Shown: positions 48,210-61,078 of the stretch, piece after piece
How the letters are laid out: each line of letters starts with the position of its first letter
Position numbering within the stretch: position 1 is the first letter of the stretch
Origin: Channa striata
Taxonomy: Eukaryota > Chordata > Actinopteri > Anabantiformes > Channidae
Assembly (NCBI GenBank): GCA_033026295.1
Contig: CM065181.1
Span: 2,699,001 to 2,763,000 of the forward strand
Direction: 5' to 3'
DNA: 64,000 nucleotides
The notes under the pieces: generated by a model
The model's input: only the letters and a program-made list of their open reading frames with translations
The model's database searches: none
What the model was told of the DNA's origin: nothing
Translations under genes and position numbers: made by a program

Positions 48210-51200
48210 CTAAACCTTACAGTTCAAGATGAGGATCGTGACACCTGACCTAATTGTCACGTCTTTGCAGGTTGTATACTGTGTTATATTACTATATCAT
48301 CTTGTGTGATATGCTTAACACATCTTCATTTTAATATTTTTCTAAGCCAATATTTGCTCATAACCATCACCATCAAAGGATATCTTCTTTCTAATGAACC
48401 ACAGGTTCCAAAATGTTATGAGACTCTAAAAACAATAGCTGTTTTGTTCTCCAAACACCAATCAAAAGCTGTCACATGGGTGCAGTAGACCACATGTTGG
48501 CTATAAAAAGCACAATATGAAAATTACTGCCCCTATAGACCTATTTTCCATACTTCCCATTAATCGTGCTGCATGCAGCACTGACTGTCACCTTTACCAG
48601 CACCATAAAAACATCACTGTGATTGATTTAATGCCAGCAAAATAATAAAACATAAAAAAGTTATTTTGAGCATGAAACCATTGCAGCTGTTACATTTACC
48701 CCACTGCAAAGGATGTGTAACCCTATAAATTCAGCTCTGTCAGTAAACTGCGAGGAGGGAAATACACAATGTGTGACAGCTCAATATAAAGAGAAAAAAA
48801 TGACTGACTTGAACGAGCTGCTCACTGGAGGTGTTCACATGAGAACAAAAAGCTTTCACCTGCACACATAAAATGTTACATCGTGTTAGAGCTGAAATGG
48901 AATGATGCTAACTCATCTGTAACTGTTAGCTCCAGCTGTTGGCCATGTATCATTGACCGTGCCTGCGCCCTCACTGCTCGTCGATATAGCAGTGCATAGA
49001 TTTTTGGGCGTAATCATGCCCGGTGAAGCTATTTCAACCTCAGTCTCCAGTGAGGAATCATGCTTATGACTTTGCACGCTGCAGCCAGAACACAGCAGCA
49101 TTTCCTAAACACGGCAGATAGTCCCTTTGTATCAGCAGGCCTTTTGGACATCAGTGTGTGTGCGGAAAGAACTTGCTGTAATGTGATAGGTGCACTGGAG
49201 ACTCCTGACCAAAGTCACTGAGTTGATTCTTCTATCAGCCTGAATTCTTTAATGAAAACACCATCTGCTGTCCTTTTTGTGATACCAGTTGCCATGATGA
49301 TGTGCCTATATCACGTTGCACAGTGTGATGCAGCTTCATAAATTAAGTATTCAAGAGCTCCGAGCATAATGGTTGGCAGATTAGCATATACTCTATTCTG
49401 AATGTCATGCTATGACTATTGTTTACTGCTTCTTGTCGGTGCTGATTCATGAATGCAAGAGACAATGGGATTACCACTGAAGACCGTTAGGAGAGCTGAC
49501 ATTTAGACATAGATAAGGTCCGGATGCCCTTTTGGGCAGTTTTCAAAACAACTACTGTCATCATTTTTATTGCAGGTGAATGCAGCAGCTAGTGGATCGG
49601 TTGCATATTGCCCAGCTTGTTTGTTCAGGTTGGCTTTTTGTTGTGTCTTCTTGGCATAAAAACAGTTGCATTGTACTGAAGTCATATTCACAGTTGGTGT
49701 GGATGTTATTGAGTGGTAAATCAATGTTTGCTAAATTCTGATATTCTGATGAAGATATTCAGAGAAAATTTCAGCCAGCTGTTGTTATTTTAATACACTA
49801 ATTCCAATAGTATCACCTGTCTAGGCTCCTGCCCGTGTTGATGGATCATTCTGCGTCCCAATAATGTCAAAAAAATATTCATAGTGCAACATGGAATTAT
49901 ATTATATGGAACATTATATTTTTCTAGGCATATTGTTGCAGAATCATACACTACATTTTCAAACTACATTTCCAATAATTATTCAAAAAAAATTTTCTGG
50001 CACCATTGAAAGTGTGCCACATTTCTAGCAGGTTTAGCTAGAAATTAACCAAAAACATAACTGAATTATTTTGGCACTGAAGAAATCTCAGAAACATCAT
50101 GATTATAGTGCATGTTCTGAAATATAAAGACCATCAGACATTCACAACAGACTTTGGCTATAAATTCCCAATATACAAATATGCTTGTTCATATTTGACT
50201 CAGTTAGATCCCCAAGAAAGACTATGTTTTTTTTATGCTAATTACTGCAATCAGGACACTAAAGTCTGTAAAGTTCCTTATTTGCTTCATGAGCTGTTTG
50301 CCACAGTCACTGTTCCTCCTCCAACATCCTGGGTTAAAAAAACGACTCCATGTAAATGTTCCCTTTATCTCAGTATTTTACAGTTCTTCTGAATTAGTGT
50401 CATACTCATGCCATACGTCCTAGATAAGTTTGCTAAAGAAATCCATGTCACATGGACCACAAATATGGGCCAGAAGAAAAAGAAACCAGATATGTTTTTA
50501 TAATTAAAAATGTTCATTAATTTGGCAATTAATTAAGTGTAAAACCTTAATTGGATGCATTAGAAAAGTAAATCGTACATTAATATTGTTTACTCAAATT
50601 CAGCACATTCAGTCATCCTACTGGCAGTTTTATGAGTAGACATTGCTAACATGCAGCAGCTGCAGTATATATTAGATGCGTCAGAGCGGCATTTGGGCGT
50701 TTTATATGGAGGGCAAATACTGTATAGGGAGTAGGTCAGGGTGGTCCAGGGCTGACAAAACACAGGACTTTGTCTCCCCAGTGTTAGTCATTGTTGTTGC
50801 TTTAGTCAGTATAGTTTTAGTATTTTTACCCAGCACACAATTTTCCCCTAACCCTCCTCATTTTTTTGAAAAAATAAACCAAATAATAAGGGTGTATTAT
50901 AGTCCTGTGAAGCAGCTATGTGCTTGCTCCTAGTTACTGTATGTCTGTTAATAATTGACATGACAAAAAAAAGTGAATAGGCAATGTTTACATTTTTTTA
51001 AATCACCTTCAGGACCAGACAGAGGCCAAATATGGTTCCTTGTCAGCTCTTCTCTACATAGGGTCAAACACGATGCTTGAAAACTGTCCCCACATCTCTG
51101 TCTGGTTGCCTAATAACTTGCACTATGGATGTGCACATGGGTGTCCACATACTTCTGACATGTGGTAAACCATGTACATGCACCATGATTTTTTGTGTTC

Positions 51201-54200
51201 CCTCTGAACTTACCTTTACATTGCTGAAGTAGAATTTATACCAGAAAAGGATTCAAGGAGACACTGTTGGAAGCTGCATGAACATGGTGAGAGCGAAACT
51301 TTTCAACAAGTCATTCACATCTTTACTTCTCTCTGAGACTCCCAGTGGCGGGTTAACGGGATGCTCTCTGGTGATAGCTCCACGCTGCTGTCGATTTGCA
51401 GAAAGAAAAATAGTCTTCTGACTTGAAAGTGTCGATACAAGTGTGTTTCTCATTAACTTGATGTCAGACACAAAGAATGTTGACTTTTTTCATGCCTCGA
51501 GCTCTGCCCTATTTTGATGAGTTCTTGAATTGTTGTGTTTCTCTCGAAGCTCTGTTGTTCATGCTGGCGAAAGGTTTTATAGGGCAGCGCTGACATTTGA
51601 AGAGAAAGTGTAAAACTAACTAATAACAGACATATGCAATATCAAATGCTCAGCAAAGAGTCTGCGGAAGGTTTTCTTCTGTGTATCTGCACACCAATTG
51701 ATATATGCAGTACTCACTTGGGATGCAAGGACAATAGTGTCCATGTCTTTTTTATCTCTCATCACTTATAGTTTTATGTGTATTAAACATGTTTTCATGT
51801 AAATATCAGTAACTGGTTAGCAGTAATGAGTTAAAGTGTGCTTTGAATGCTAGCAATGAGAAAACTTACTTCTTCCTCTTTAGGAGCCCATTTCCGGTTT
51901 CCTGCCTGTGTTCACGTGTGGATTTCACAATGCTCCTATCTGTACTCTTGCATTAAATGTGCAAGGTCAAAGTTCTTGCAGCACTTGTTGGCACTGACTT
52001 TTGGTAACAGATATTATATTCTTAATAACAGCTAAACATTTAGATTTTTAGGGTTTCTGAGTAAAGAGTAATTATTCACTCGCCATGCGCTTGCTCTCAT
52101 GTTGTAATCACCTCCAACATTCTCTTCACTCACTGCCAAATTTAAAGCAATTCTTAGGAATCCAGCGATTCTCTGAGTGAGGGCGATGTAGACAGGCTGA
52201 CTGAAAGTGGGGATTATCGCACTTAATCACTGAGCAGCATGTAGCAGTGTGTCTGAGGATGGGATTTCTCATTACAAAGCTCATTACTCAAACACTTTTA
52301 CAGGAAAAATGTTTTCCTTAAAAGTTCTCCTAAAATGTCTTTTGAAAAACATAGCTGCCAAATATAATAGAAGCCACATTATGAGAACATTCAAAAGAAA
52401 AAGCATGGTTTTATTATTACATTTTTCAAGACCGTAATGAATTTCACACAGTCTATTAGTGCCCTTACAGCCCTTTCAAAGAAATTAAAGGAATATTCTT
52501 AGCTATGGCTCTAGGCTGCCTGAGGGACAGGGGCAAAAAATGTATAACAAGACACTACATTCATTGGACCCCTGTCAGTATAAAAAAACATGCATGTTTT
52601 CATTTTATTAATACAATTAACATGCCATCATTTTTGCCTTTACAACAAGGAGCCAAAGTATTTTTCTACTGTAAAATGGACATTGTACAAAATGGTTATG
52701 AGGTTGAATTATTTTAAACAACTACAATACAGCCATCTATCCATCTGATCTATCCATCCATTTGCTGAAAGACTGGTGCAAAGTCACCTTTGCTCTACTG
52801 TAGCGGCACCTTAGATAGCACTTTATTGCATTTGCTTTAAGACACTAAAGCGTGATAAAAAGCGTTCACTATGAATAACCCCTTTTATATTACACGGAAA
52901 TTCAACAAATTGTTATTATGAAAATCCAGATTAGTGCAGCTGTACAATTAGTAATTATGGGGGCTGTTTTTTTCTGACTCCACATACAGAACAACACGCT
53001 GTAATGTTCAGTGTACATTTTTTTCAAAGTGTAATACATAATGTATATCTGTTACTGTCAATGATTCTCTTTGCATAATGCAGTATGTTTATCAAAGATG
53101 TATGATTTCCAAGTGGTTTCAGGTGTAGTTGAGGTAAAATGTACTTTTGGTCACGGTGTGTTGGTGAGGTGACTATACTGTCACGTTTGTGTTGCGTGCA
53201 GCAGTAATACATAGTACATGGTGTTCTCGTAATTCTTGTCATTGAGGATGTGGTGGCTGTTGTGAAGAAATGATAAAGTCCCAGCTTAGAGGAGGAAGCA
53301 CTCAGCCACAGCCTTCAAATTGCTGCTCCGACCAGAGGCATAAAACATACACAAAAAGCTGTGTTAACCCATGAATGAACCGGCCTTCCAAGCTCCGATT
53401 CTGTTAAATGTTTGCAGTGGCAAGAAGCCGTAAAAACAAGAGTGGGTGGGTACAGTTAAGGGTTTAAATTGTTGACTGAAGATCAAAAGGTTTTGACTCC
53501 AGTTATAGTCACAGTCTGCCACCACTCAGTGCAGTCTGATACTGGGTATCGCAGGCGATCTCTTAAGTCTGTCAAGAGGAAGTGTTTCACAAGGAGTGCC
53601 GGTGCCAAACTGAGTCACTATCAAGTCAAATCAAAGCAAAAACTCAACACTGAAACTCAAAGCAAGTGAATTATCTCACCACAAAGAAACAATAAACTAA
53701 TATTAGATTTTTGATATTCAACAAATGACTTTAAGGCAAACAAAAATAACTTAAGGCTGACAACAGTCGTTTTTTTCCTTTGGCAAAAACAATTCCCTTA
53801 AACTGTCATGTGATTATTGTAGATCACTTTCAGTTAGTATGTACTTGGGTGGGGTCCACGGATGTACAAAGGGAGCTAAATACAATGCTGCTACACTGCC
53901 AGTTTCCTCAGTGTCTAACAGCAGAACTTTGAGATGTCAAGGTCAAGTTTGTTCTATTATTCTGAACATTAGGTTTTTGCTGTAATCAGAGGTGTACCAT
54001 CAGGCAAGGTAAACTGCCCGAGTTTGGAAAAGGACCCCCCATAGCCACTCATATTGTCACATTTTCAATTGACAACAAATTCAAACCTCCTTAAAAACTC
54101 CAATAACAGCATCACACATTGCAGCACCACTGCCCCAAAAACCCCCATATGTGGGGCCCTTTTTACCTACCAGGGGGCCTTGATGAGCTTCTTTGCCTCG

Positions 54201-54309
54201 GGCCCATCCATAGTCCAATATCACCACTGACTATATTTACCCAAATGTTGATTACATACAGCAGTCACCACATTGAATCATGTGTTCGGCACATTAATTT
54301 GCCCCAGGT
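48210..54309. other. Unique AT-rich non-coding DNA
   Basis: Six kilobases without a recognised gene. Open frames of up to 97 codons lack motifs. A mixed-complexity block at 49270-49500 may be a conserved element. Around 54120-54220 a C- and G-rich patch (GTGGGGCCCTTTTTACCTAC, GCCTCGGGCCCATCC) resembles a dispersed fish repeat but is too short to assign. Confidence 0.5.
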
Positions 54310-54490
54310 TTTTTTTTTTTTATGCCAGATGACCTTCCTGATGTGAGCCTCCCCAGTTTTGACAGGATTGGCACTGCACTGACTTGCGCATTCTCAGCTG
54401 CTGGAGTTGAGCAGTTTGGGCGTTCAGTATCCTGCCCAGGGACACTTGCATATGGTCGGAGGGAGTCGAGCCGCAAAGGAAAAAAGCTTT
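54310..54490 (-). mobile_element. tRNA-derived SINE, minus orientation
   Basis: On the plus strand the order is GCCAGATGACCTTCCTGATG, CCCCAGTTTTGACAGGATTG, GTATCCTGCCCAGGGACACT and GGGAGTCGAGCCGC. This corresponds to the reverse complement of a SINE in which a B-box-like head (GCGGCTCGACTCCC) is followed by AGTGTCCCTGGGCAGGATAC and a 'GGAAGGTCATCTGGC' end. The CCCTGGGCA motif is shared with the SINE family at 26279, and the GGAAGG-TCATCTGGC end with the family at 40626. Preceding T residues (54309-54320) may be the reverse of its A-rich tail. Confidence 0.6.
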
Positions 54491-54759
54491 GCTTCACTTC
54501 CCCTAGAATAAAGCTCTAGTAATAACAACTATAAACCATAGAACAGCGAGTGAGAGAAACCCATGCTTGTTCAAAATTAAATTCACACAGAATTGTCAAA
54601 AATAATTACCAAGACAAACATACCTTTATTCAAAGTTCAACAAACAGTAAACACAGGAAAAATGCTCTGCTTTGGTTATGACAGGTTCTAGCAGATGAAA
54701 TCTCTGCACCTGAAAGTGTGTGAGGTGCGTCAGAAAAAAACATGAACAACGCACGGTTT

Positions 54760-54905
54760 TGCTGGAACATTTATTTAGCGTTTGTTATAATAATGTTTGC
54801 CTTTCAGTTAAAATATAACTATTTAATGTAATAATATATAAGGATCATATTTGCACAAAATAATCAAGATCAGGATTTTTGCCATAATTAAGCAGCCCTA
54901 AGCTG
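54760..54905. mobile_element. MITE right-end fragment
   Basis: The segment ends AAGATCAGGATTTTTGCCAT and AATTAAGCAGCCCTA, a diverged version of the 'CGATTAATCGTGCAGCCCTA' terminus whose opposite end is seen at 3180. Only this end is recognisable and the left boundary is uncertain. Confidence 0.4.
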
Positions 54906-57900
54906 AAGAATTCATTTGTGAGTTGAACTGCTGAAAGTGACATAAGGCATTCCTGTGCGAATGTTGTGTATATCACAGTTTGCTAGTAAGGAAATGAGTT
55001 GCTGTATAGCATCTATACACATGCAAAAAAATGATTGTGAGGTTTTAGGACATTCCACTGAAAAAAAACTCACCAAAGTGGCAAAGAAACTCTACTGCCA
55101 AATGGTGGATTGGCGCTGCAATTGCAGAGCAACGTGGTCAACACCACAGTCACATTTTAGTTGTGTGTAGCATGCAGGTCCTGTGCTTCAGTGCTGCTCC
55201 AGTGAGGATGTCCACTGGGTCTTTGTCAAGTCTTTTCAAGTCTGACCCAAAAGTACTATTGTGATTCAAGCTGTGTTGGTGTATAAGCAAAGGCATCAGT
55301 GTCTGGTTTTGGTAGTTAGGGCCAGCATGAAGATCTGCAACACGTTAACTCATACACATGCACACACACACACACACACCGCCATAGACACACACTTAGC
55401 TCCAATTTAATTTGCTCAGCACTTTCTTGTCAGGAAAGAATGTGGATTCTTCCAGGACTTCTGGCTGTTTGCAGCAAGTTAAGATGTGCACATACTGTAT
55501 GGTACAAACAAAGAAAATGGAGGGCTCGCTGTAAGTCCATGCCTGTCCTCTCCGGGACTGGTGAAATCTCTGGGGGGTTTCTGTGGGTTGTGGGTGACAG
55601 GTTCTGTTCTTGTGTACTTGAAAAGAGAAGAATTTAGTTTTTTCTCTGCTATAGCCTTGGTTAAGTTTCCAGTGCTGTGGCCACCATGTTTGCTTTACAC
55701 CAACCCCTGATACTGAATGTATATTTATCAGCTGTGGATGTGCTCTAATTTGGATTTATCCCAGCAAAGACAACAGGGATCCCGAATTCAAGCAGTGAAG
55801 TAATATAACCATCCAGCTGAGGCTACACAGAGTTCAGCCTCGTTTTTCTCTGTTTTAAAAGTCTAAACAAATTCAGATGGAGCATGTAGGAAAGTAGAAA
55901 AGGCCAGAGCTTGATGAAAAGCCATAGAGCGTACTAGGGCAAGCCTGCTCTCTGCAACTGCAGCTAATTTACGCCTGCAGCGCAAGTCCATTATTGTCAC
56001 TTTTGTTTATTTGGGACACTAATGTGCAGAAATGGCAATTAGAGACCCACAAAAAGCACTCAGCTGTATAATTTTTAACCCTTTCAAAATAATTTGCAGT
56101 CTGTAGACCTCCTATGTGGTGGAGTCAAGTTGTCCTAAAATGCCTCCCTTTGACCACCTATAGTGCTGTAGGTGTCTGTGGGAGAAAACCGTTTCTTCTG
56201 TCGGTACAGTCTTCTTCTGCTGTTTTGACACATTTACATCAGTCTCTGTGTCATTTAGTCATTTCAAATTTTAGCCCAACATTCTGCAAAAAAATACTAA
56301 TAAATATTAAAATCTTGCAGGACAACAGGCTTTTGCAGCATTCTGGACAATAACCACATTTCTCCAAAATAACTTTATCAATAATTTAAGTTTCACATGT
56401 TTGTTTGTTGAGGAAGTGTATCAGTGGAAAAAAATGTGAATTTAAATTGAAAAAAATATATCTACACAGGAAATCGATAAAATGATGGAGCGGTGGTATC
56501 TATACATGTTTATGAGAGAATTTGATAGGGGTTTCGTTTGTCATCAGGCCTAATAAAGTTCTGTAATCGTCCTACTTGAAACCATATTCAGAACTTTGCT
56601 ATGAGAACCACATATTCAACGATACGCACTTTGTCTCAGCATCTGGCGTATGAGCCAGCTGTTTTCCTCAGTTCTCCTTGCTCAGTCAGTACTCTCTGCT
56701 TCTGTCTATGATAAAGAAATATGATAGGAAGTTATTTATAAAAATGTCCCCGTGGGGAGTTTCACTTTGCTCAATATCTTCAGTATCTTATTATCTCACC
56801 GCCCTGCTGTGACCTGCAGTCATTTACTGTGTGTGCATCATTATGTACATTACAGGCCATTCACTGGCCTGTATTTCTTCCATGTATCATCGTACTGGTT
56901 CCAGCCAGAAAATGCTTGGCCTTCCCTCTGTCTGTTGTAAGGATGAAGCAGCTTTTTGGGCCTCGCCCAGCTGTTGTCTGGTTATTAAATGCACTCTAGG
57001 GGAAAATGCCGCAAATCGAAGCCCAGTTTCCCATAATGCTCTTCAAGCCAGCTGTTGTTCCGGTGCAGAGGAATTATGAAAGCTGTAATACTTTTTGCAT
57101 TTTCTTTTTTTCTATTTTTTCCAGACCTTGTTGACATTTTGAAATAGCAGGCAAAGTTACAAAATGGAGATCTTAAAGTTGTTATAGCAGAGATTTTGGA
57201 GTTTCTTAAGATGTTTCTTAGCATGTTTGTTTCGTGGTTAAAGCAGGTAAAGTGTTGGTCAAGTGTTGCTGAGGACATGGTGTTATGGTGTATAAACCCA
57301 AGGGTACATCCAAATTATTTCATGTGTTCTACGATTAGTTACAGAGCATACTGTAATTATGTCTTGCCCTTGTCTGAAAAGTTCTAAATAACTGTGTCAC
57401 CAGACTCTGTTGAGCTCTACAAATGGATTTAATTGCTGTTAATTGGAACGTTGAAATCATCCCAGTCAATTAAATTTATAAGATAAATGCTTTTTCTTCT
57501 TTTTTTTTTTTTTGCAGCCATCCTAACTAGATCCAACATAATAACCCAAAGATATTTGAGTGTGTGAAAATATTGGATGTAGACGTTGGTTTCAGCTATT
57601 TCACATTCTGAGCAGAGAGTAGACATATGTGGAATTATGAAAATAGCCTTTGATGATACCACCTGCAGCTACAAAACATGTAATAAAAACAAGGAAATTT
57701 ACATGTGCATTTTTCTCCTGGTTTGCATAAGAACACAAGGAACTGAGTTATGGAGTAACACATAAATTAAAATGAACACCTAGTGTTCAAGAGGAAACTG
57801 TTACTGATGTAGATGTGATTCTTATTTCCGCCTCATTTTAGATTCTTTTTTTTGACTGATTCGTTTCTCCTAAATTTTACTATGTGAAATTGATGAGGCT

Positions 57901-59176
57901 CTAATGGCTCTTTTGTCTCCCTTGGTGTAGAAGGTGAGCAATACTACAACTACATACTACCGCTATACAGTCAATTACTTTCCAGCTAACACAACTATAA
58001 AACTAATGCAGTATAGTACTGCAGCCCTGCAATAAATCATTCTGGATTAATAATGTCCAGTGTTTTCTTGAACTTTTCTTCTCAAAAGAAAATGAGAAAA
58101 AAATTAGCCATACCCCATGCATCTCACATCTCAAGGGTCACTTCTGTCTCTACTATTTCTCCAAGTAAATTTTCTGACAAACATGTCCGAAAGAATAAAT
58201 TGACTGAAATGAGAATCACAGCTTTGGAGCAGTAGAAGAGCAGAAAAATTGAATCTGGGGTTATGTTTAGCCTAGAGTAGCATAAAATATGAAAGCACAC
58301 TGTAGCATATATAGTAGTCAGTTCTTCAGGGTTGTACCTCTTGATGTACAAAGCCACGATGCCTCCAATGTCCACAATGAATACATATCTATAATTATCA
58401 CATTTAGTCATTTTATTCTGTATGCAGCACATACAGTATGATGTGCAGAAATAGAAAACAGCTTTAGTGCTGTTTTCAAACATGCTGGGCCCAATGACTG
58501 CTTTAAAATGTATATAATTTCAGGTTTCTATGCTATTATAACTCCACTGTAAATAAAACCCAGGGATTCTAGTTTGTAACAAGAAATAACATGTAAATGA
58601 TACAGTTTGGGAGTTTGAAGAGGGAAGCGAACAGTTCCCCCTTGCTTCATTCATTATGCCAAACTAATGTCTGTATCACTTTCCCTCATTTGATGCCAGA
58701 GTGCCAATGTGAGTTCATATTTAAGGTTGTCTGATGGTTAGTCACCCAGGTCCTGCTAAATAGTTTAATAGTTTTCATTTCCTGTTTTCATTTTTACAGG
58801 TACCTCACAGCCTTACTTTTAACTTCTTAACTTAACTTCCTTACCCTGTGTTTGCATTTCCAGTATATAATGTGCACCCTGTATTTAAAAGGTGTTTTAT
58901 TCTGTTACACGAGCTCTGAAATTCACCTTGTACATGGTGAAAACTCTGCAGTCTGCAGTAGTGTTTTCTACTGATGCCTGCAATGCAACGGTGTCTGTCC
59001 AACTGCTGTAGGTAAATGTGACGAATCAACAGCACAGAGAACGAAGTCATTTGAACCTGATCCCTGATTAGCACAGTGACAGGATATATGCCTCTGTGAA
59101 CTTATGCCCAGCCTCCTCTTCCTGTAGCTTATCATCTGAATTAAATGGTGTGCTCCTCTTGGGGCCTCAGCTGCAG
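54906..59176. other. Unique non-coding DNA
   Basis: No gene or repeat family recognised other than the CA tract at 55361-55379. A good polypyrimidine/acceptor-like sequence ends at 57123 but no open exon follows it. Confidence 0.5.
55361..55379. repeat. Short (CA)n microsatellite
   Basis: Pure CA units follow CATACACATG and end in CCGCC. Confidence 0.95.
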
Positions 59177-59238
59177 GAAAGTACAACTCAGTGTATGTGG
59201 AGGTGGACTCACAAGGACGGCCAGTCAAGGGCGTTTAG
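59177..59238 (+). CDS. Candidate terminal coding exon
   Basis: After CTCTTGGGGCCTCAGCTGCAG, a plausible splice acceptor, the sequence gives two phase bases then KYNSVYVEVDSQGRPVKGV and a TAG stop (59236-59238). Codon choice (GTG, GAG, GAC, AAG, CAA, CGG) and the balanced residue content look more gene-like than most frames in this window. The same frame is open only 11 codons further upstream, to TGA at 59137-59139. The minus strand is also open here. The protein is not recognised, and 19 codons can be open by chance. Confidence 0.25.
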
Positions 59239-59660
59239 CTTCCTGGTTTCTCAGCTTACCAAGGGCCACTTATAGTACAGACAGATGTACAGTGTCAGTG
59301 GAGACACGCGCTGCTGTGTGTCATACACAGTAGCAGTCAGACTGATGGAGGAGATGCTGTAGCCGAGCTTGGTGGGTTCTATCCTGTGATAGAGACTGCT
59401 AAATCTGCTGCTGTGGCCCTGGTTGCCCTACTGCTGTTTATGTATTATTAATGATCAGTTATTCTCCTGACTTGTTGTTTCAGGAGAAGCATGTGAACAA
59501 GGCAGTGCATCCAGTATTGATGAGAACAGGCCCCTGCAGTTGTTCAGGAACATCATGGAAGAGATTATTGTAGAATTTATAAATGGCATAATCTTTGCAT
59601 ATTTTTGTTTTATTTACTTTTGATAAAAACATGCAAAACATTTTTTTGTATACACATGTA
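59239..59660. other. Non-coding, nothing recognised
   Basis: Unique sequence without supported features. Confidence 0.5.
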
Positions 59661-59878
59661 CACAAACCAATCAGGCATAACATTACAACCACCTGTGAAA
59701 TGTAATGCAATTTGATACAGTGGCTTTGCCATGAATTATATTTTTACAACATTATAATTTCGCAATTTTTAGGTTGAAGCTGTGTGAAAGGTGATAATAC
59801 TAATATGCGTTTATCACTGAGGTCAAAGTGGGAGCGCATTATAAAGAAGAGGTGGTTCTAATGCTTGGGCCTGTTTAA
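59661..59878. mobile_element. Short inverted-repeat element (internally deleted DNA transposon)
   Basis: The left end CACAAACCAATCAGGCATAA then CATTACAACCACCTGTG is mirrored on the right by GAGGTGGTTCTAATGCTTGG then GCCTGTTT. These pair as imperfect terminal inverted repeats of roughly 28-30 bp. The left end closely matches a common teleost transposon terminus ('caatcaggcataacattatgaccacctg'). The 218-bp interior has no coding sequence. Imperfect termini imply an old copy. Confidence 0.65.
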
Positions 59879-60116
59879 AATGAATGAGGTGGTTGGTGAT
59901 AATGTACTATGAGTAATCAGTGTACATGACAAGCACTCATGCAAACACAAGTATACAAACATAAGAAATAAATGTTGCCTTTGTACAGTGTGCTGTAAGT
60001 ATGACATAATGACTTAATTTACATGGATTCACTGAACTGAACTAGTTTCATGTCGAGCTGCTAGGGTGTAGAAACTCTGTACTGTACGGACTGAAAGTGT
60101 GTTTATGTTAAAAATT
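59879..60116. other. Non-coding, nothing recognised
   Basis: Unique AT-rich sequence. Confidence 0.5.
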
Positions 60117-60405
60117 ATCCATCCATTGTCTTTCACTGCTTATCCTGTCCAGGGTGGAGAGACAGGGTCCACCCTGGACAGGTCACAGTCTATCTCAGGG
60201 CCAACACAGAGACGCATACACAGAAAGACAATCATTCACACTCACATTTAGAGTCATCAATTATATTAGGTGCATGTCTTTAGACTGTGGGAGTACCCAG
60301 AGGAAACCCACAAAACATCGACATGGAGAACCTGAAGCTCCACACAGAAAGCCCTCAGCCGGAAGGTAGATTTAAACCGCTAACCACTCCACCACCATGC
60401 TGCCC
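60117..60405 (+). repeat. Dispersed teleost repeat with strong internal palindrome
   Basis: ATCCATCCATTGTCTTTCAC, GGTCACAGTCTATCTCAGGG, CAACACAGAGACGCATACAC, ATGTCTTTAGACTGTGGGAG, CCACACAGAAAGCCCTCAGC and CTAACCACTCCACCACCATG appear in the order of an abundant fish repeat ('ccatccatcttctaccgcttatcc...caccctggacaggtcgccagtc...accactgcaccaccgtgccgccc'). A perfect 15-bp inverted repeat lies near the start. Family origin (retroelement tail or non-autonomous element) is not settled by eye. Confidence 0.72.
60144..60182. repeat. Perfect 15-bp inverted repeat, 9-nt loop
   Basis: CCTGTCCAGGGTGGA (60144-60158) and TCCACCCTGGACAGG (60168-60182) are exact reverse complements. The right arm is the usual repeat-family sequence. 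The left arm replaces the usual GGGTCGGG-type text, suggesting a templated change in this copy. Confidence 0.9.
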
Positions 60406-61005
60406 TGAAAAATGAAGTGAAACCGGAGTACCATACAATTCAATAAAAAATGAATGATATTATTTCAAAGTGTTGCATCAGATAAGGAAGAAGAGATGCA
60501 TAGAACTCTGAATACACATGCTCACAAGAGCATGGAAAATGTAAAAGTAAAAAGCACTAAATACCATATACACTAACATAAAGAGTAACTATAAAGTATA
60601 TTGAGACAAAAAGTCAATAAAACTCCTAAACAATAGGGCAAAGGCATGTGACCACTAGATGTCACCCTACACTAAGACAAAATATTCCCAGCAAAAACAC
60701 CTATTCAGCCTGTGTGCAAAAGTCCCTTGAAAAGACTGACAACAAAGTAATAACTGTGTGTCTAAATGTCCCATGAGAGACATGCATCATCAAACACCTC
60801 TTTCAAACGGTTTTTAAACCAAGGTGCCTGATTACACTCAATTAGCATCTCTTTTTTGTCTTCACACAGTCGTAGGGTTTTTAATAAAATGGCTCAGCAG
60901 GGCTTGGAGAGTGCAGAACACCTTATTGCAGGATGTAGATGTTGAAATGTTACACGGCACATTTAAAATAGGAATTAATTGCTGATTTCTTGGATATTCT
61001 TGCAG
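60406..61005. other. Non-coding, nothing recognised
   Basis: AT-rich unique sequence leading into the candidate exon at 61006. Confidence 0.5.
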
Positions 61006-61078
61006 CTAGATGTGCACCCAGATGTCTGAGGAGGCTCTGAGGATGACGTCTTGGCCCTGAACCCCACCAGTATGTCAG
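61006..61078 (+). other. Candidate untranslated or lncRNA exon
   Basis: A 73-bp GC-rich island lies between CTGATTTCTTGGATATTCTTGCAG (acceptor-like) and a consensus donor (GTCAG followed by GTAAGA). All three plus-strand frames contain stops, so it cannot be an internal coding exon. One frame offers ATGTGCACCCAGATGTCTGA at 61010 but stops after 16 codons. A 5' UTR or non-coding RNA exon would fit. The minus strand is open across it as an alternative reading. Confidence 0.28.

Noticed and set aside
52736..52770. ATCC/ATCT repeated words
   Set aside because: Too short and irregular to call a microsatellite or to assign to the repeat seen at 60117.
57090..57150. Strong polypyrimidine tract and CCAG acceptor
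   Set aside because: The following frames stop quickly and no donor follows in a sensible distance.
58124..58483. 119-codon minus-strand ORF
   Set aside because: No domain recognised, AT-driven composition and a plus-strand frame overlapping it.
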